Assembly (NCBI GenBank): GCA_036260415.1
Contig: DASZZX010000409.1
Location: forward strand, 1-23,651
Direction: 5' to 3'
DNA length: 23,651 nucleotides
From: DASZZX01 sp036260415
Lineage (GTDB): Bacteria > Actinomycetota > Nitriliruptoria > Nitriliruptorales > JAHWKO01
Positions 15,538-23,549 of this stretch are shown here, one piece after another (the stretch's first letter is position 1; each line of letters opens with the position of its first letter). The notes below the pieces were generated by a model. It did not search any database, was not told the DNA's origin, and saw nothing but the letters and a program-made list of their open reading frames with translations. Both the position numbers and the translations under genes were made by a program.

Positions 15538-17217
15538 TCAGGACCCTCCCGTCCCTGACGCGGTCATGTCGGTCATCTCGCTGCGTGTATCCCCCGGGAC
15601 GCCGGCACCACCACGCCGACGGATGAGCGCCCACAGACCGAGCGCCGCCAACGCGACAAGGACCGAGAGGACGACGAGGCGTCGCAACCGGCCCAGCAAC
15701 ACCACATCCGGCAGGTCGACGTGGCCCGCGACGATGTCCTGACGCTTCGTGTCCACGGTCCCGAGTCGCGTGTCCGCCCACACCGCCAGTACCCGGTCCT
15801 CCCAGCTGACCAACCCCAACCGCGAACCCAGGTCTGGCGGGAGGTGAGAAGCGGCGCTGCTCCCGATCCGCGAGTCGAACGAGTCCGCTGACACGCGGAC
15901 GTTGCGGAAGCTGCGCCCCTGGTCCTGCGAGAACCCCAGGTAGGCGTCGGTCCTCACGTCGTCGGGGTCGTGACGCCGGTCGAGGAAGACCACGTCCACT
16001 CGGCCGTTGGGTGCCACAGCGACCTGCGGGAGGTACTGCGCGGTGCCGTCCCCCACGGCGTTGTCGTTCACCCGCACCCGATCCGTCCAGGTCGAACCGC
16101 CATCGTTCGATCGGCGCAGGAACACGTCGCGATCACCGTTGCGAGCGTCATCCCAGACGACGTACAGGCTGCCATGCGCACCGGTGGCAAGACCAGGGAA
16201 CTCAGGGAGGAAGACGAGGAACCGGCGTGAGATCACGAGCCCGTCCTCGACCTCGACACCAGGCGAGAACGACCGTCCGCCGTCCTGCGACTCGGTGAGC
16301 ACGAGCGCCGCGGGTTCGTTCGTGGGCGGGCCCTCCAGGTTGAGGAAGTCGCGGCGGTTGCCCTTGAAGTCGACGTAGACGACGAGCAGATCCCCCTCGG
16401 CGTCCACGACCGGAGTGGCCGCTCCCACTCGCTGGCGTTCGGGATCGCTCACCCGGACGGGGCGCGAGAAGGTGGCGCCCGCATCGGTCGAACGGGCCGA
16501 GACGATCGGTGCCGGTTCGGGCAGCGACAGCAGCGCCACCTCGTCGGCTTGCAGCCACACGAGGTGCACCGTGCCGTCCGGCGCGACCGCCAGGCGGGCC
16601 TGGAACGCCAGCGCGCCGGCCACTCTGACCGGGTCCGACAGGGTCCGGCCCCCGTCGTCGGAGCGCGCCAGCCACAGGTTCTCGGGGGTGTTGCCGGCTC
16701 CTGTGAGGTTCACGTAGCTGACGTAGAGGGTGCCGTCCGGCGCGAACGCGGCGTCCGGCGCGAAAGGACGGTCCTTCCCGCGGGGGAGTGGTAGCTCCCT
16801 CGTGCGCCAAGTGACGCCGCCGTCCTGGGTCCAATGAAGGCCGGCCGAGTACTCGGGCGCATCCTGTCGGCTGACCACCACCACGTTGTCGGCGTCAGCG
16901 GGGTTCGTTCGAGCGGCGGGCGAGTTGTTGGCGTCCACGATGCCGGGCGGATTCACGGCCACGTTCGGACGCACATCGATCTGGTTGTCGACCAGGAGGA
17001 GCAGCACCGTTCCCACCCCGGCGGCCGCCGCGAAGACGACGACCGCGAACGCCAACACGGTGGACCACCGTGATCGGACCTGGCCTTGTACCAGCGGCGT
17101 GTCGGGCACCACTCCGTCACCAGGCGGACCGCCGGTGACAGGCGTCGGGTCTCGGCGACCCACCGCCTCGTCGTGCCGTCCGCTCGCGTCGGGTTCTCCC
17201 CGCCCGGATCCCGTCAT
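15538..17217 (-). CDS. Membrane-anchored BNR/Asp-box beta-propeller (sialidase-fold) protein
   Basis: The product has 559 residues from ATG 17217, with AGGAGG 10 nt upstream; longer starts would bury that site. A polar cytoplasmic segment (about 1-50) is followed by a helix (52-76), an extracellular propeller (about 90-500), a second helix (about 513-532) and a basic tail. Six Asp-box motifs are visible (WTQDGGVTW, RSDDGGRTL, RSTDAGATF, ESQDGGRSF, RSNDGGSTW, FSQDQGRSF), fitting a six-bladed sialidase-type propeller. I cannot confirm the Arg triad and Tyr/Glu nucleophile of true sialidases, so sugar cleavage is not claimed; sensing or binding is as likely. It lies between the two CWB2 genes on the same strand and converges with the NMT1-like gene (27 bp apart). 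Confidence 0.85.
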   Translation of the reverse strand: MTGSGRGEPDASGRHDEAVGRRDPTPVTGGPPGDGVVPDTPLVQGQVRSRWSTVLAFAVVVFAAAAGVGTVLLLLVDNQIDVRPNVAVNPPGIVDANNSPAARTNPADADNVVVVSRQDAPEYSAGLHWTQDGGVTWRTRELPLPRGKDRPFAPDAAFAPDGTLYVSYVNLTGAGNTPENLWLARSDDGGRTLSDPVRVAGALAFQARLAVAPDGTVHLVWLQADEVALLSLPEPAPIVSARSTDAGATFSRPVRVSDPERQRVGAATPVVDAEGDLLVVYVDFKGNRRDFLNLEGPPTNEPAALVLTESQDGGRSFSPGVEVEDGLVISRRFLVFLPEFPGLATGAHGSLYVVWDDARNGDRDVFLRRSNDGGSTWTDRVRVNDNAVGDGTAQYLPQVAVAPNGRVDVVFLDRRHDPDDVRTDAYLGFSQDQGRSFRNVRVSADSFDSRIGSSAASHLPPDLGSRLGLVSWEDRVLAVWADTRLGTVDTKRQDIVAGHVDLPDVVLLGRLRRLVVLSVLVALAALGLWALIRRRGGAGVPGDTRSEMTDMTASGTGGS

Positions 17218-17362
17218 CCTCTTCGGGCCTCCTGTCTGGTCGACGCGGCGCATCGGTCGCCGGACAGTCAGGCGGTGGACCGCGCGGAGCGACGACGGTG
17301 CCGGGCGTCGCGCCGCCACCGCCGTCCCACCGGGAGCCCAGCGTGCACGATGCGCAATATCC

Positions 17363-20035
17363 TCAGCACCCTCGGCCTCGGATGCGTTCGTCGGCCTGCT
17401 GCAGAGCGTGGTCGGACACCGCGGCCTTGCCGCCGTAGAGGAACGCGCGGCGGATGCTGGCAGCGTTCGCGCACAGGTAGTCGGCGGTGACCTCATGCAG
17501 GGCGGCGACCGGAGTCAGCAGCATCGGCCCGCCGAGGCGGCTGATGTGCGCGCCGCCCGTGAGCGCGTCGGGGAAGTCGTCGCGTCGCGCGATCCCCACC
17601 TGGGTGGGGTTCGCGAAGAACCGCTTGGCCACTTCCACGGCGGTCTCGTCACGGGTGGCGCCGAACACCGTGGTGGTCGCGGGATAGGCACGTGCGGCCG
17701 GCCCTCCGACGGCGTACCGCTGGGCGTCGGGCCGCTCGGAGAGGTAGGCGTCCAACGAGGGATGGGGACGGTCGGCGGGAGTCAGCAGCACCGACCCCTT
17801 GACGTGCCCAGCGGCCGCACCTGCGGCCAGGGCATCAGGGAAGTTGTCTCCGGTGGTTATCAGCAGCACCTCCGGGTTGCCCAGCGCCCGGGCAACCGCG
17901 ATCGCCGTCTCGATCCGCGTGGGTCCGAACACCCGACGGGTGGTGTAGCCCAGCTCGCGGACGGCCTGCTCGACCGTGTCGCTCAACGCCGCGCCACCAC
18001 CCAGCAGGTACACCACCGCGTCCGGCCGCAGGATCCTCTGCAGCTCGGCCGTGGTGGTGGGATGCAGCTGATCTGTGGGGGTGAGCAGCACCGGCCCGTC
18101 GACCGCCACCGCCAACGGTGTCCCGGTCAGAGCGTCCGCGAAGTCGTCGGCGCGAGCGAGCAGCGCCGCCCGGACCGTGCCGTCAGCGAAGTCGTCGCGT
18201 GACACGGCCACGGCGGTCCCGATGCGGTCGGGTCCCGCCAGGCGCACCGTCCCCTCCTCGGTCGTCGGCCCGTCGGTGCCCTGCGGTGTCGGCGTGGGCG
18301 TCGGCGTCGGCGACGGCGTGGGGGTGGGGGTGGGCGTGGGGACGGGAGCGGGAGCGCTGTGGAACAGGTACAACCGACCTTGGTTCAGGCCGGCGCCGCC
18401 GGCGAACCGAGGCGCACCGACCGCGAAGTCGAGCCAGCCGTCCCCGTTCACGTCGCCCAACGACGCGACGCCGCCACCGAACGCGCTTCCCGGCCGCTGG
18501 TCCGGATCGTCGAACACGCGAACCAGATCGGCGGTGGCTGGACTGAAGATGTACGCGGCGCCGATGATGCCAGCGCTGGCGTCTCCGCCGAAGAACGCCG
18601 CGTTGCCGACCAGCACCTCGTTGTAGGGGTCGCCCTGGACGTCGCCGATCGGGGCGGTCGGCAGCCCGAAGAAGCCCGCATGCTTGGGTTCGGGGTCGTC
18701 CAACTGCGAGAGGACGACGCCCGTCGCGCTGGTCCGGTGGTTCCCGTTGAACACCCACGCCCGCCCCTGGTCGGCGAAGGTCACGTCCTGGAAGGGCGAC
18801 GTGAGGATGACGTCCGGGTGGGGGCTGCCGGCGACGTCGCCCACGGCCCCCCCGTAGGCCTGGGTGTAGCTGAACAGGCTGCCGGTCTGCGGCTGAGGAT
18901 GGTCGAGCCGCCGCAGCACCGCACCGGTCTCCCCGTCAAGCAGCCAGCCACGGCCTGCGTCCTCGAACTCGCCTTGATCGGCCCGGATGTGCGAGACGAC
19001 GACGTCGGGCAAGCCGTCGGGATCGCTCTTGCTGTTCGCCGAGGGGCAGGCCACACCGGCGCCAGGGTCGGTGTCGCAACCGCCCACGTCACCGATGTGG
19101 GCGAGGGTGTGGCCCAACCCCTGGTAGAAGGGGTCGTTGGTCCTCGGCTCCGGGTTCCGGATGACCTTGAACGGGGTGTCGAGCGGCACAGATGGTGACG
19201 AGCCTGCAATGTCCTCACCCGCGAAGAAGTACACCCGGCCCGCGCCGTTGCAGGGCCCCGGGTCACAGTTCGGGTTGGTGGCGGGGCCAGCCTCGTAGAA
19301 CGACGAGTTGCCCACGACGATGTCGGCCATCCCGCCACCGTTCATGTCCCCGATCTTCACCGCCTCGGGCGCGTCGAGCGGGAACTCGCTGGAGGGGCTG
19401 AGCACCGATCGGCCGAACGGGAACGATCGCTGTGAGACGGGGATCGCTGCCTCGGAGGCCAGGTCGTCGGGAGGCATCTGAAGGCGCTTGACGAGCGCCC
19501 CGGTGGCGCCGTCGTAGACGTAGACGCGTCCCACCTCCAACGCATCACCGATGTCGACCCGGTACGCACCAACGGCGAACTCCGGCACCTGGTCCTGGGG
19601 TCCGACCGCGGAGTCGGGGCACTCCTCACCGGGCGTGCCACCCGGACAGGAGCCCAGATCCGCTACTCGACCGACCATCCCGCCGTACTCCGCCGACCGC
19701 CGGCCCTCGGCACGCGGATCGGGGGGCCGCACCGTGTAGACGTGCGACCCGTCCGCCCCGATGATCACCCGCACGAGCCCGTTACCGACGCCCTCGGGTG
19801 CGAGGAGATCGTCCACCCCGTCGCCGTTGAGGTCCCCGGCGTTCTGAATGTTGCCGCCGAACTGCCCACCGGTGCTCGGCTCTGGGCTCTCGACCCGTCG
19901 CACCTCGTAGTTGGGAGCCAGCTCGAGCCCCGTCGCCTGCGCCGCAGCCCGCTCCTCCGATGGAGCCGCCACCAGCGCGCCAGCCGTCACCAACCCGGCC
20001 AACAGCCCGGATCCCGCGCGCCACTGCGTTCGCAT
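17363..20035 (-). CDS. Secreted FG-GAP beta-propeller protein with three CWB2 cell-wall-binding repeats (copy 2)
   Basis: The product has 890 residues from ATG 20035 (MRTQWRAGSGLLAGLVTAG..., AGGGGAG about 7 nt upstream). An upstream in-frame ATG at 20101 would put 22 charged residues before the signal peptide and is less likely. The layout matches copy 1: signal peptide (about 1-32), FG-GAP propeller (about 35-558; DLNGDGVDD, DMNGGGMAD, DVNGDGWLD), linker (about 560-597) and three CWB2 repeats (598-890) ending in IRGRGC. The linker is Pro-Thr instead of Pro-Glu. The shared phrases LKRLQMPPDDL, CDPGPC and the GDV/GDM blade motifs show common descent. The likely role is a wall-bound adhesin or scaffold. 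A perfect palindrome lies about 130 bp upstream. Confidence 0.92.
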   Translation of the reverse strand: MRTQWRAGSGLLAGLVTAGALVAAPSEERAAAQATGLELAPNYEVRRVESPEPSTGGQFGGNIQNAGDLNGDGVDDLLAPEGVGNGLVRVIIGADGSHVYTVRPPDPRAEGRRSAEYGGMVGRVADLGSCPGGTPGEECPDSAVGPQDQVPEFAVGAYRVDIGDALEVGRVYVYDGATGALVKRLQMPPDDLASEAAIPVSQRSFPFGRSVLSPSSEFPLDAPEAVKIGDMNGGGMADIVVGNSSFYEAGPATNPNCDPGPCNGAGRVYFFAGEDIAGSSPSVPLDTPFKVIRNPEPRTNDPFYQGLGHTLAHIGDVGGCDTDPGAGVACPSANSKSDPDGLPDVVVSHIRADQGEFEDAGRGWLLDGETGAVLRRLDHPQPQTGSLFSYTQAYGGAVGDVAGSPHPDVILTSPFQDVTFADQGRAWVFNGNHRTSATGVVLSQLDDPEPKHAGFFGLPTAPIGDVQGDPYNEVLVGNAAFFGGDASAGIIGAAYIFSPATADLVRVFDDPDQRPGSAFGGGVASLGDVNGDGWLDFAVGAPRFAGGAGLNQGRLYLFHSAPAPVPTPTPTPTPSPTPTPTPTPQGTDGPTTEEGTVRLAGPDRIGTAVAVSRDDFADGTVRAALLARADDFADALTGTPLAVAVDGPVLLTPTDQLHPTTTAELQRILRPDAVVYLLGGGAALSDTVEQAVRELGYTTRRVFGPTRIETAIAVARALGNPEVLLITTGDNFPDALAAGAAAGHVKGSVLLTPADRPHPSLDAYLSERPDAQRYAVGGPAARAYPATTTVFGATRDETAVEVAKRFFANPTQVGIARRDDFPDALTGGAHISRLGGPMLLTPVAALHEVTADYLCANAASIRRAFLYGGKAAVSDHALQQADERIRGRGC
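18287..18347 (-). repeat. Repeat encoding the Pro-Thr linker of CWB2 copy 2
   Basis: GGCGTC/GGCGTG/GGGGTG units (plus strand) encode Pro-Thr with one Pro-Ser. This is the same place as the Pro-Glu repeat of copy 1 but built from different codons, so the linkers arose separately or diverged completely. Confidence 0.75.
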
Positions 20036-20162
20036 CCGCCGCTCTCCCCTCGTCGCACAGACGCGAGCTGGCGACCGGAACCACACGCCTCGACGTGCCA
20101 CCCCCCAGGCCCCAGCCGCGTCCGGGAGGGAGGCCGACGTTTACGAGATGCGCGCCGCCCCT

Positions 20163-20187
20163 GCAATAGATGTGTTTGACATCTACC
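20163..20187 (-). promoter_or_regulatory. 25-bp surface-gene element, site A, facing CWB2 copy 2
   Basis: On the minus strand it reads GGTAGATG-TCAAAC-ACATCTATTGC. It holds the perfect 7-5-7 inverted repeat TAGATGT-N5-ACATCTA (20167-20185) in an otherwise GC-rich region. It lies between divergent CWB2 and ftsH genes, about 127 bp before the CWB2 start. Confidence 0.7.
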
Positions 20188-20371
20188 GTCGGCGCGGGGC
20201 GTCGCGGTCGGAGACGAACGTGTCCGCCGACGCGAGGTAGCCGCCTCCTCTCGCCGAGCGGCGCGAGCAGCGGTTTCCCAGCCGCGGCCCGGAGGACCGG
20301 CCCGGAGACGGTTACCATGGCCGCCGGCGGGACCGCTGCTCCACACCGGTCCGATGGTTGGGAGGGGTCCG

Positions 20372-22213
20372 TTGAGCAAGCCTCCGGGGCGGCGGCCCCC
20401 GTATCGCCGGGGCGTGTTCTGGATGGGGTTGTCGATCCCTGCATTGATCGTCCTCTACGCGGGTCTGATGTTCTTCACGCTGCCACGCGACATCGGACAG
20501 GAGGCCGGCCTCAAGCAGTTCTTCGCGTGGGCGCAAGCCGACCAGGTCGAGTCCGCGGTCCTGCTCAGCCAGGACCGCCGGGTCCTGTTCGTCCGCGAGG
20601 GTGGCGACTACTGGACGGCCCTGCCCCCCACCGAGCAGTACATGAGCCAGTTCGTGCAGGTCTCCCTGAACCGGGACATCCCGCTGGAGATCGACCAGCA
20701 GGTGATCAAGTCCCTGATCCAGCCAGCCACCTACCTGGTGCCCGCCCTGATCATCGTCTGCGCATTCGTGCTGATCTTCCTCCTCCTCAGAGCCGGAGCG
20801 GCCAACCCGTTCCTCAGGGCAGCCGCGAGACGGGGCGCGCAGGAACGACCCGTGACGTTCGCCGACGTGGCTGGAGCGGACGAGGCGGTCGCGGAGATCC
20901 GGGAGGTACGCGATTACCTGCTCGCACCCGACCGGCTCGCGGCGATCGGCGCAGAGGCCCCTCGCGGCATCCTCCTCGCAGGTCCGCCGGGCACCGGCAA
21001 GACCCTCCTCGCCCGGGCCGTGGCGGGTGAGGCGGGCGTACCGTTCTTCTCTATCTCGGGCACCGACTTCGTCGAGATGTACGTTGGCGTGGGAGCTGCC
21101 AGGGTGCGGGACCTGTTCCGCCAGGTCCGCGAGCGAGCGCCGGCGATCCTCTTCATCGACGAGCTCGACGCCTTGGGACGGTCACGGGTCGCCGGCGCAA
21201 CGGCCGGGGCCGACGAACGCGACCAGACCCTCAACCAGCTCCTCGTCGAGCTCGACGGGTTCTCCACCGCCCCGGGCGTCGTGATGATCGGAGCGACCAA
21301 CCGACCGGATGTGCTCGACCCCGCCCTGCTGCGCCGCGGCCGCTTCGACCGTCAGATCGTCGTGGATCGTCCTGACCGGGGTGGGCGGCTGGCGATCCTG
21401 CGCGTCCACGCGCGCAACAAGCGCCTCGCCCCCGACGTGGACCTCGCGCGGCTGGCGGCTCAGACCACCGGCTTCACCGGGGCCGACCTCGCCGGGGTCC
21501 TGAACGACGCGGCGCTGCTCGCGGCTCGACGCGGCAAGCTGGCCATCACCGAGCTGGAGCTGGAGGAGGCGGTCGACCGGGCGCTCACCGGCAGCGAAGG
21601 GCGCGCCCGGCTGCTGTCCCCGGAGGAGAAGCGCGCCGTCGCCTACCACGAGGCGGGGCACACCATCGTCGCGTTCGCGTGCCCCGCCGCCGGTCCTGTC
21701 AGCCGCGTGTCGATCGTGAGCCGGGGACGCAACCTGGGGTTCACGCGGATCACCCCGGACGAGGAGAAGCTGGTCGTCAGGCGCGATGAGTTGGACCAGC
21801 GGCTCGCCGTCACCATGGGGGGGAGGGCCGCCGAGCGCCTCGTGCTCGGTCAGGCCACCAGCGGCGCGAAGGACGACCTGCGCCGCGCCACCGCCTTGGC
21901 GCGGCGGATGGTCTGCGAGCTGGGCATGAGCGACGCGCTGGGTCAGGTCGCCCTCGGGCGGCCGGCCGGCGGGACGTTCCTCGACGACGGCCTCGAACCG
22001 GACTACTCGGGGGAGGTGGCCGCACTCATCGACCGGGAGATCCGGCGGATCGTTGAGGAGGCCTTCGTTCGAGCGACCGACATCTTGAAGGCACAGCGGT
22101 TGGCCCTCGACGAGTTGGCGAGGCTGCTGACTGAGCGTGAGACCCTTCGCGAGGCTGACCTGGCACCCTTCGTCGACCCTTCTCGCGCCCTCCCCCCTGT
22201 GCTCTCGTCCTGA
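20372..22213 (+). CDS. ftsH: ATP-dependent membrane zinc metalloprotease FtsH
   Basis: The product has 613 residues. I choose TTG 20372 because GGAGGGG (20361-20367) sits just upstream; ATG 20354 is in frame but lies before this site. There are two membrane helices (about 15-36 and 121-140) around a periplasmic domain. The AAA+ ATPase has Walker A GPPGTGKT (204-211), Walker B LFIDE (to 264), pore motif MYVGVGA (Y in place of the usual F) and arginine fingers in RRGRFDR (R324, R327). The peptidase domain has HEAGH (426-430) and third ligand D502 (SGAKDDLRRAT). FtsH degrades misassembled membrane and some cytosolic proteins, pulling them through a hexameric pore. The gene stands alone beside surface-protein genes and may be a second, accessory FtsH. 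Confidence 0.95.
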   Translation: MSKPPGRRPPYRRGVFWMGLSIPALIVLYAGLMFFTLPRDIGQEAGLKQFFAWAQADQVESAVLLSQDRRVLFVREGGDYWTALPPTEQYMSQFVQVSLNRDIPLEIDQQVIKSLIQPATYLVPALIIVCAFVLIFLLLRAGAANPFLRAAARRGAQERPVTFADVAGADEAVAEIREVRDYLLAPDRLAAIGAEAPRGILLAGPPGTGKTLLARAVAGEAGVPFFSISGTDFVEMYVGVGAARVRDLFRQVRERAPAILFIDELDALGRSRVAGATAGADERDQTLNQLLVELDGFSTAPGVVMIGATNRPDVLDPALLRRGRFDRQIVVDRPDRGGRLAILRVHARNKRLAPDVDLARLAAQTTGFTGADLAGVLNDAALLAARRGKLAITELELEEAVDRALTGSEGRARLLSPEEKRAVAYHEAGHTIVAFACPAAGPVSRVSIVSRGRNLGFTRITPDEEKLVVRRDELDQRLAVTMGGRAAERLVLGQATSGAKDDLRRATALARRMVCELGMSDALGQVALGRPAGGTFLDDGLEPDYSGEVAALIDREIRRIVEEAFVRATDILKAQRLALDELARLLTERETLREADLAPFVDPSRALPPVLSS

Positions 22214-22396
22214 CAGCTCGTGTGATCCCCGCGGCAGTTGGAGAAGGGCCCCCGAACCTGTGCAGCCGCGGGGCCGACGGGCTGGCGTGGAGGCTGGCTC
22301 TGGCCAGCGTCCGGTGGACCAGCAGCCAGGTGACAGGGCGGCGCGCAGCGACCACGGACCGTGCATGTGACGTAGCGAGCCCGCGTCGACCTCGAC

Positions 22397-22421
22397 GCTA
22401 TATGCGCTGTTCATCTACTCG
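22397..22421 (+). promoter_or_regulatory. Degenerate 25-bp surface-gene element, site D
   Basis: The plus strand reads GCTATATG-CGCTGT-TCATCTACTCG, with the same spacing as sites A-C but several mismatches. It lies 89 bp upstream of the ATG at 22510. Alone it would not be convincing; its place before another surface-protein gene makes it worth listing. Confidence 0.4.
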
Positions 22422-22444
22422 CCCGGGCATCTCCGGCGTAGACT

Positions 22445-22468
22445 CCCGGACGGATCGGTCTGTCCGGG
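22445..22468 (+). other. Hairpin in the presumed leader of the surface-protein gene
   Basis: CCCGGAC and GTCCGGG pair over 7 bp with a 10-nt loop, 41 bp before the start codon. It may be a leader structure or chance. No riboswitch family is recognised. Confidence 0.25.
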
Positions 22469-22509
22469 CACCTCCATGGGCGCCCGGACCTTCAGAGGGG
22501 AGGCCGCAC

Positions 22510-23502
22510 ATGCCCGCGGCGAGGTTGCGGACGTTCAAGTTCAAGCATTGGCTGTTCCTCGGCACAGCACTCCTGTTGGTGGCTGCGGCGCCCGCGTTTG
22601 CGTGCGCGCCACAGACCAAGGCCCAGGCCGAGCCCGCACGAGCCGAGGCTGGCAGCGTCACCACCGTCCACGGCACCGGGTTCGATACGAACGGTGTCCC
22701 GGTCGACATCTACTGGGGTGGCCAGAACGGTCTCCTGCTGGCCACCGCCAACGCCGATGCTCAGGGCAGCTTCTCCGTTCAGGTCACGATCCCCGCCGAC
22801 GCTCAGCCCGGCAACTACTGGCTGCAGGCGGTCCAGGGGCAGGCGCGCACCGCCAACTTCGAGTTCGAGGTGGTGTCCTCCGAGCCGGATCAGGGCACGC
22901 AGCCCGAGCAGGGCCCGCCGCCTCAGCAGGGGACGGAGCCCGAGCAGGGCACCCAGCCCGAGCAGGGCCCCCAGCCCGAGCAGCCGCCCGGCGAAGCCGA
23001 ACTGCCCCAGGGCGTCTACGAACCAGCCGCGACGACCTACGAGGAGCCCGCGCCCCAGCCCGCCCAGCAGGACGCCCAGCCCGCGCAGCAGTCGCAGCCA
23101 ACACGCCAGGAGGAGCCGGCCTCCGCGGCAGCGCGGTCCAGCACGGATCGCGTCGCCGACGTGACCTCGCGCGCCGGCGCGGAGGCGTCCACGTCCATCC
23201 AGGACAACGAGCCCGCTGCGCCCGGTGCGGCAGCACCCGTCCAACAGGATGCGCCCGCCGCCACCCAGCCGCACGAGCAGGACGCGGCGCTCCCGCCGGC
23301 CACCGCGCCGCAGCCGTCACGCGTCGCGCCGATGCCACTCACAGGCGACCTGGGTGAAGCACGCTCGGTCCCGGTCGGTCCGTCCCCACTGTTCCTCGTC
23401 CCACTGGCCGCCGTCACGCTGGGACTGCTGCTGGTCGGAGGCGCGATCGCCGTCCATGAACTCCGTCAGCGCGGTGCCGAGGCCAAGGTGCCACAGCGCT
23501 AG
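22510..23502 (+). CDS. Secreted Pro/Gln-rich surface protein with IPT-like domain and sorting-like C-terminus
   Basis: The product has 330 residues from ATG 22510, with GGGGAGG about 6 nt upstream. A signal peptide (1-31, APAFA before C32) leads to one Ig-like/IPT-type beta domain (about 45-122; TVHGTGFDTNGVPVDIYWGG, IPADAQPGNYWLQAVQG). A repeat segment (125-160) with EQGTQPEQGP-type units and a long disordered Pro/Gln/Ala region (160-270) follow. The C-terminus has MPLTG (275-279), a hydrophobic helix (about 294-315) and a basic tail. This resembles an LPxTG sorting signal, but M replaces L and the helix starts 14 residues later than usual, so it may simply be a membrane anchor. The likely role is a stalked surface protein. 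No enzyme motif is seen. Confidence 0.82.
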   Translation: MPAARLRTFKFKHWLFLGTALLLVAAAPAFACAPQTKAQAEPARAEAGSVTTVHGTGFDTNGVPVDIYWGGQNGLLLATANADAQGSFSVQVTIPADAQPGNYWLQAVQGQARTANFEFEVVSSEPDQGTQPEQGPPPQQGTEPEQGTQPEQGPQPEQPPGEAELPQGVYEPAATTYEEPAPQPAQQDAQPAQQSQPTRQEEPASAAARSSTDRVADVTSRAGAEASTSIQDNEPAAPGAAAPVQQDAPAATQPHEQDAALPPATAPQPSRVAPMPLTGDLGEARSVPVGPSPLFLVPLAAVTLGLLLVGGAIAVHELRQRGAEAKVPQR

Positions 23503-23516
23503 CGCCTCTTCGTAGC

Positions 23517-23549
23517 TGCGATGGGGGCCGCCTCGCGGCCCCCATCGCA
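23517..23549 (+). terminator. Strong hairpin terminator after the surface-protein gene
   Basis: A perfect 15-bp stem (TGCGATGGGGGCCGC with its complement) and 3-nt loop CTC start 14 bp after the stop codon. There is no U-tract, as is common for actinobacterial terminators. It should end the 22510 transcript. Confidence 0.8.

Noticed and set aside
21182..22414. 410-codon minus-strand frame antisense to ftsH
   Set aside because: No recognisable domain; ftsH on the plus strand is intact with every expected motif.
22441..22510. Riboswitch in the leader of the 22510 gene
   Set aside because: Only one simple 7-bp hairpin is visible; no conserved core of c-di-AMP, c-di-GMP or other known riboswitches was recognised.
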